A DNA stretch of 7,258 nucleotides, taken from contig JAKABA010000197.1 in NCBI GenBank assembly GCA_021802115.1, positions 1-7,258 of the forward strand, in the 5' to 3' direction. Below are positions 6,745 to 7,258 of this stretch, one piece after another; positions within the stretch are counted from its first letter, which is position 1, and each line of letters opens with the position of its first letter. Made by a program: the position numbers and the translations under genes. Origin of the DNA: a bacterium. GTDB lineage: Bacteria; Chloroflexota; Dormibacteria; UBA8260; Bog-877. Under the pieces are notes generated by a model that worked only from the letters and a program-made list of their open reading frames with translations, was not told the DNA's origin and did no database searches.

Positions 6745-6829
6745 GACGCTCCCGGTCTCGGGTGGCTCCGTCGGGTGAGCCACCGAACGCAGTTGTAGGG
6801 TGGCCGCCACCGTCTGAGACCAGAGTGTC
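6745..6829. terminator. Nested inverted-repeat element, probable bidirectional terminator or structured RNA
   Basis: Several inverted repeats nest here. GACGCTC (6745-6751) pairs with GAGTGTC (6823-6829), with one G-U. GGTCTC (6754-6759) pairs with GAGACC (6816-6821). Inside are GGTGGCTC (6761-6768)/GAGCCACC (6777-6784), 8 perfect pairs, and GGTGG (6799-6803)/CCACC (6807-6811). Together they form a closing stem of 7 and 6 pairs with a small internal loop, opening into a three-way junction. The G-U pair exists only on the plus-strand RNA, slightly favouring that strand. It lies between the converging small membrane gene and tRNA-Glu, where a bidirectional terminator is expected. No U tract follows on either strand. 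A small RNA or an extragenic palindromic repeat are alternatives. Confidence 0.5.
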
Positions 6830-6865
6830 AGGATTGGCCGACAGTTTGGTTCAGCGGAAGGTGGG

Positions 6866-6937
6866 TACCCGCACGGGGAGTCGAACCCCGGTTACCACCT
6901 TGAAAGGGTGATGTCCTGACCGCTAGACGATGCGGGC
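6866..6937 (-). tRNA. tRNA-Glu (anticodon UUC)
   Basis: The minus strand folds as a full 72-base cloverleaf. Acceptor arms GCCCGCA and TGCGGGT form seven pairs including G1-U72. The D stem is GTCT/GGAC, and the anticodon stem is TCACC/GGTGG around the loop CTTTCAA. The anticodon UUC is at 6904-6902. The variable loop is 4 bases, the T stem is CGGGG/CCCCG and the T loop is TTCGACT. The discriminator base is A and is followed by CCC, so CCA is not encoded and must be added by nucleotidyltransferase. The G1-U72 pair with A73 resembles actinobacterial tRNA-Glu genes. It is convergent with the small membrane gene. No integrase or attachment-site duplication is visible beside it. Confidence 0.97.
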
Positions 6938-6955
6938 GCTCAGCTGTCCATTGCC

Positions 6956-6961
6956 TATACT
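6956..6961 (+). promoter_or_regulatory. Candidate -10 box TATACT between tRNA-Glu and the small ORF
   Basis: TATACT matches five of six -10 consensus bases and is the best such box in this gap. Read in reverse it gives AGTATA, ending about 18 bases before the tRNA 5' end. The same AT-rich spot could therefore serve both the plus-strand small gene and the minus-strand tRNA. No clear -35 element is visible on either strand. Confidence 0.35.
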
Positions 6962-6971
6962 CGCAGGAAGG

Positions 6972-6989
6972 GTCTCCGTGGCCGGAGAC
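6972..6989 (+). promoter_or_regulatory. 7-bp leader hairpin ahead of the small membrane gene
   Basis: GTCTCCG (6972-6978) pairs perfectly with CGGAGAC (6983-6989) around a TGGC loop. It lies in the leader of the downstream small gene and spans an alternative GTG start (6978). It could be a translational control hairpin or an operator. It is also upstream of the divergent tRNA. Confidence 0.35.
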
Positions 6990-7013
6990 GGGCCGCCAAT
7001 CACGGGATGGAGC

Positions 7014-7238
7014 ATGGCACTACGAGAGTCTCCAGAGAACGAGCTGAATCCAGATGACCCGGCTGAGGTCGCCCGGAGGTACAGCCGGCTGGGAGCCACC
7101 GGCATCTCGGTGAGCAGTGACCCGAGGGCCAAGGTGGTGTCCCCGGGATCTCCCCTGGAGGGGTGGCTGGTAGCTACGGCCCTGATTCTGGCGAGTTGCC
7201 TGGCGATGGGGATTTACTTGGTCGTCCTACACCATTGA
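7014..7238 (+). CDS. Small single-pass membrane protein, unknown function
   Basis: This 74-residue protein is not recognised. The N-terminal part is polar and acidic (SPENELNPDDPAEVARRYS, 6-24), followed by a flexible linker. One strong membrane helix (about 51-72, WLVATALILASCLAMGIYLVVL) ends just before the final His-His. This is a tail-anchored layout, which would leave the N-terminal domain in the cytoplasm. ATG 7014 is preceded by GGGA with 6-base spacing. An in-frame GTG at 6978 with AGGAAGG upstream would add 12 residues and is a fair alternative. A start at 6930 is excluded because it would overlap the divergent tRNA. The gene is complete, ending 20 bases before the window edge. Confidence 0.6.
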   Translation: MALRESPENELNPDDPAEVARRYSRLGATGISVSSDPRAKVVSPGSPLEGWLVATALILASCLAMGIYLVVLHH

Positions 7239-7258
7239 CCGTCCTTCCCCCGCCTTCT

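Noticed and set aside
6799..6829. CTGAGA next to a GGTGG stem, recalling the TPP riboswitch
   Set aside because: The remaining conserved TPP-aptamer blocks are absent, and the next gene downstream is a tRNA on the opposite strand.
6866..6937. tRNA-Glu as an integration site for a mobile element
   Set aside because: No integrase, no repeated tRNA 3' end and no phage-like gene is present in the window.

Overview
The window is GC-rich chromosomal DNA with strongly GC-biased third codon positions. That bias also opens long spurious antisense frames. It suggests a high-GC lineage such as Actinomycetota, Dormibacterota or Chloroflexota, probably from an environmental genome. A PucR-type regulator, a tRNA-Glu with a G1-U72 pair and no encoded CCA, and GTG starts agree with this. 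The sequence cannot settle the phylum.

Layout. Bases 1-464 carry no convincing gene, only several short inverted repeats. Bases 465-4695 hold three minus-strand genes in transcription order: a medium-chain (zinc-type) alcohol dehydrogenase/quinone reductase-like enzyme (4695-3652), a major facilitator superfamily transporter (3581-2358), and a dynamin-like GTPase (2243-465). The gaps of 70 and 114 bases contain no clear terminator, so an operon is possible but unproven. An intergenic region of about 345 bases (4696-5039) separates them from a divergent plus-strand PucR-family regulator (about 5040-6281). This is the usual arrangement for a local regulator of the divergent genes. A 127-residue, four-helix membrane protein of unknown function (6329-6712) follows on the plus strand.

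Between that gene and a convergent minus-strand tRNA-Glu(UUC) (6866-6937) lies a nested inverted-repeat element (6745-6829). It can fold into a two-part closing stem and a three-way junction with two hairpins. It may be an elaborate terminator, a small RNA or an extragenic palindromic repeat. Upstream of the tRNA, on the plus strand, a short gene encodes a probable single-pass, C-terminally anchored membrane protein (7014-7238).

How the parts work together is inference. The PucR protein may sense a metabolite and control the dehydrogenase/transporter/dynamin cluster. The transporter and dehydrogenase could handle one small molecule, and the dynamin may act on membranes. No defence island, CRISPR array, prophage or insertion sequence is visible. 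The most unusual signal is the structured element at 6745-6829.
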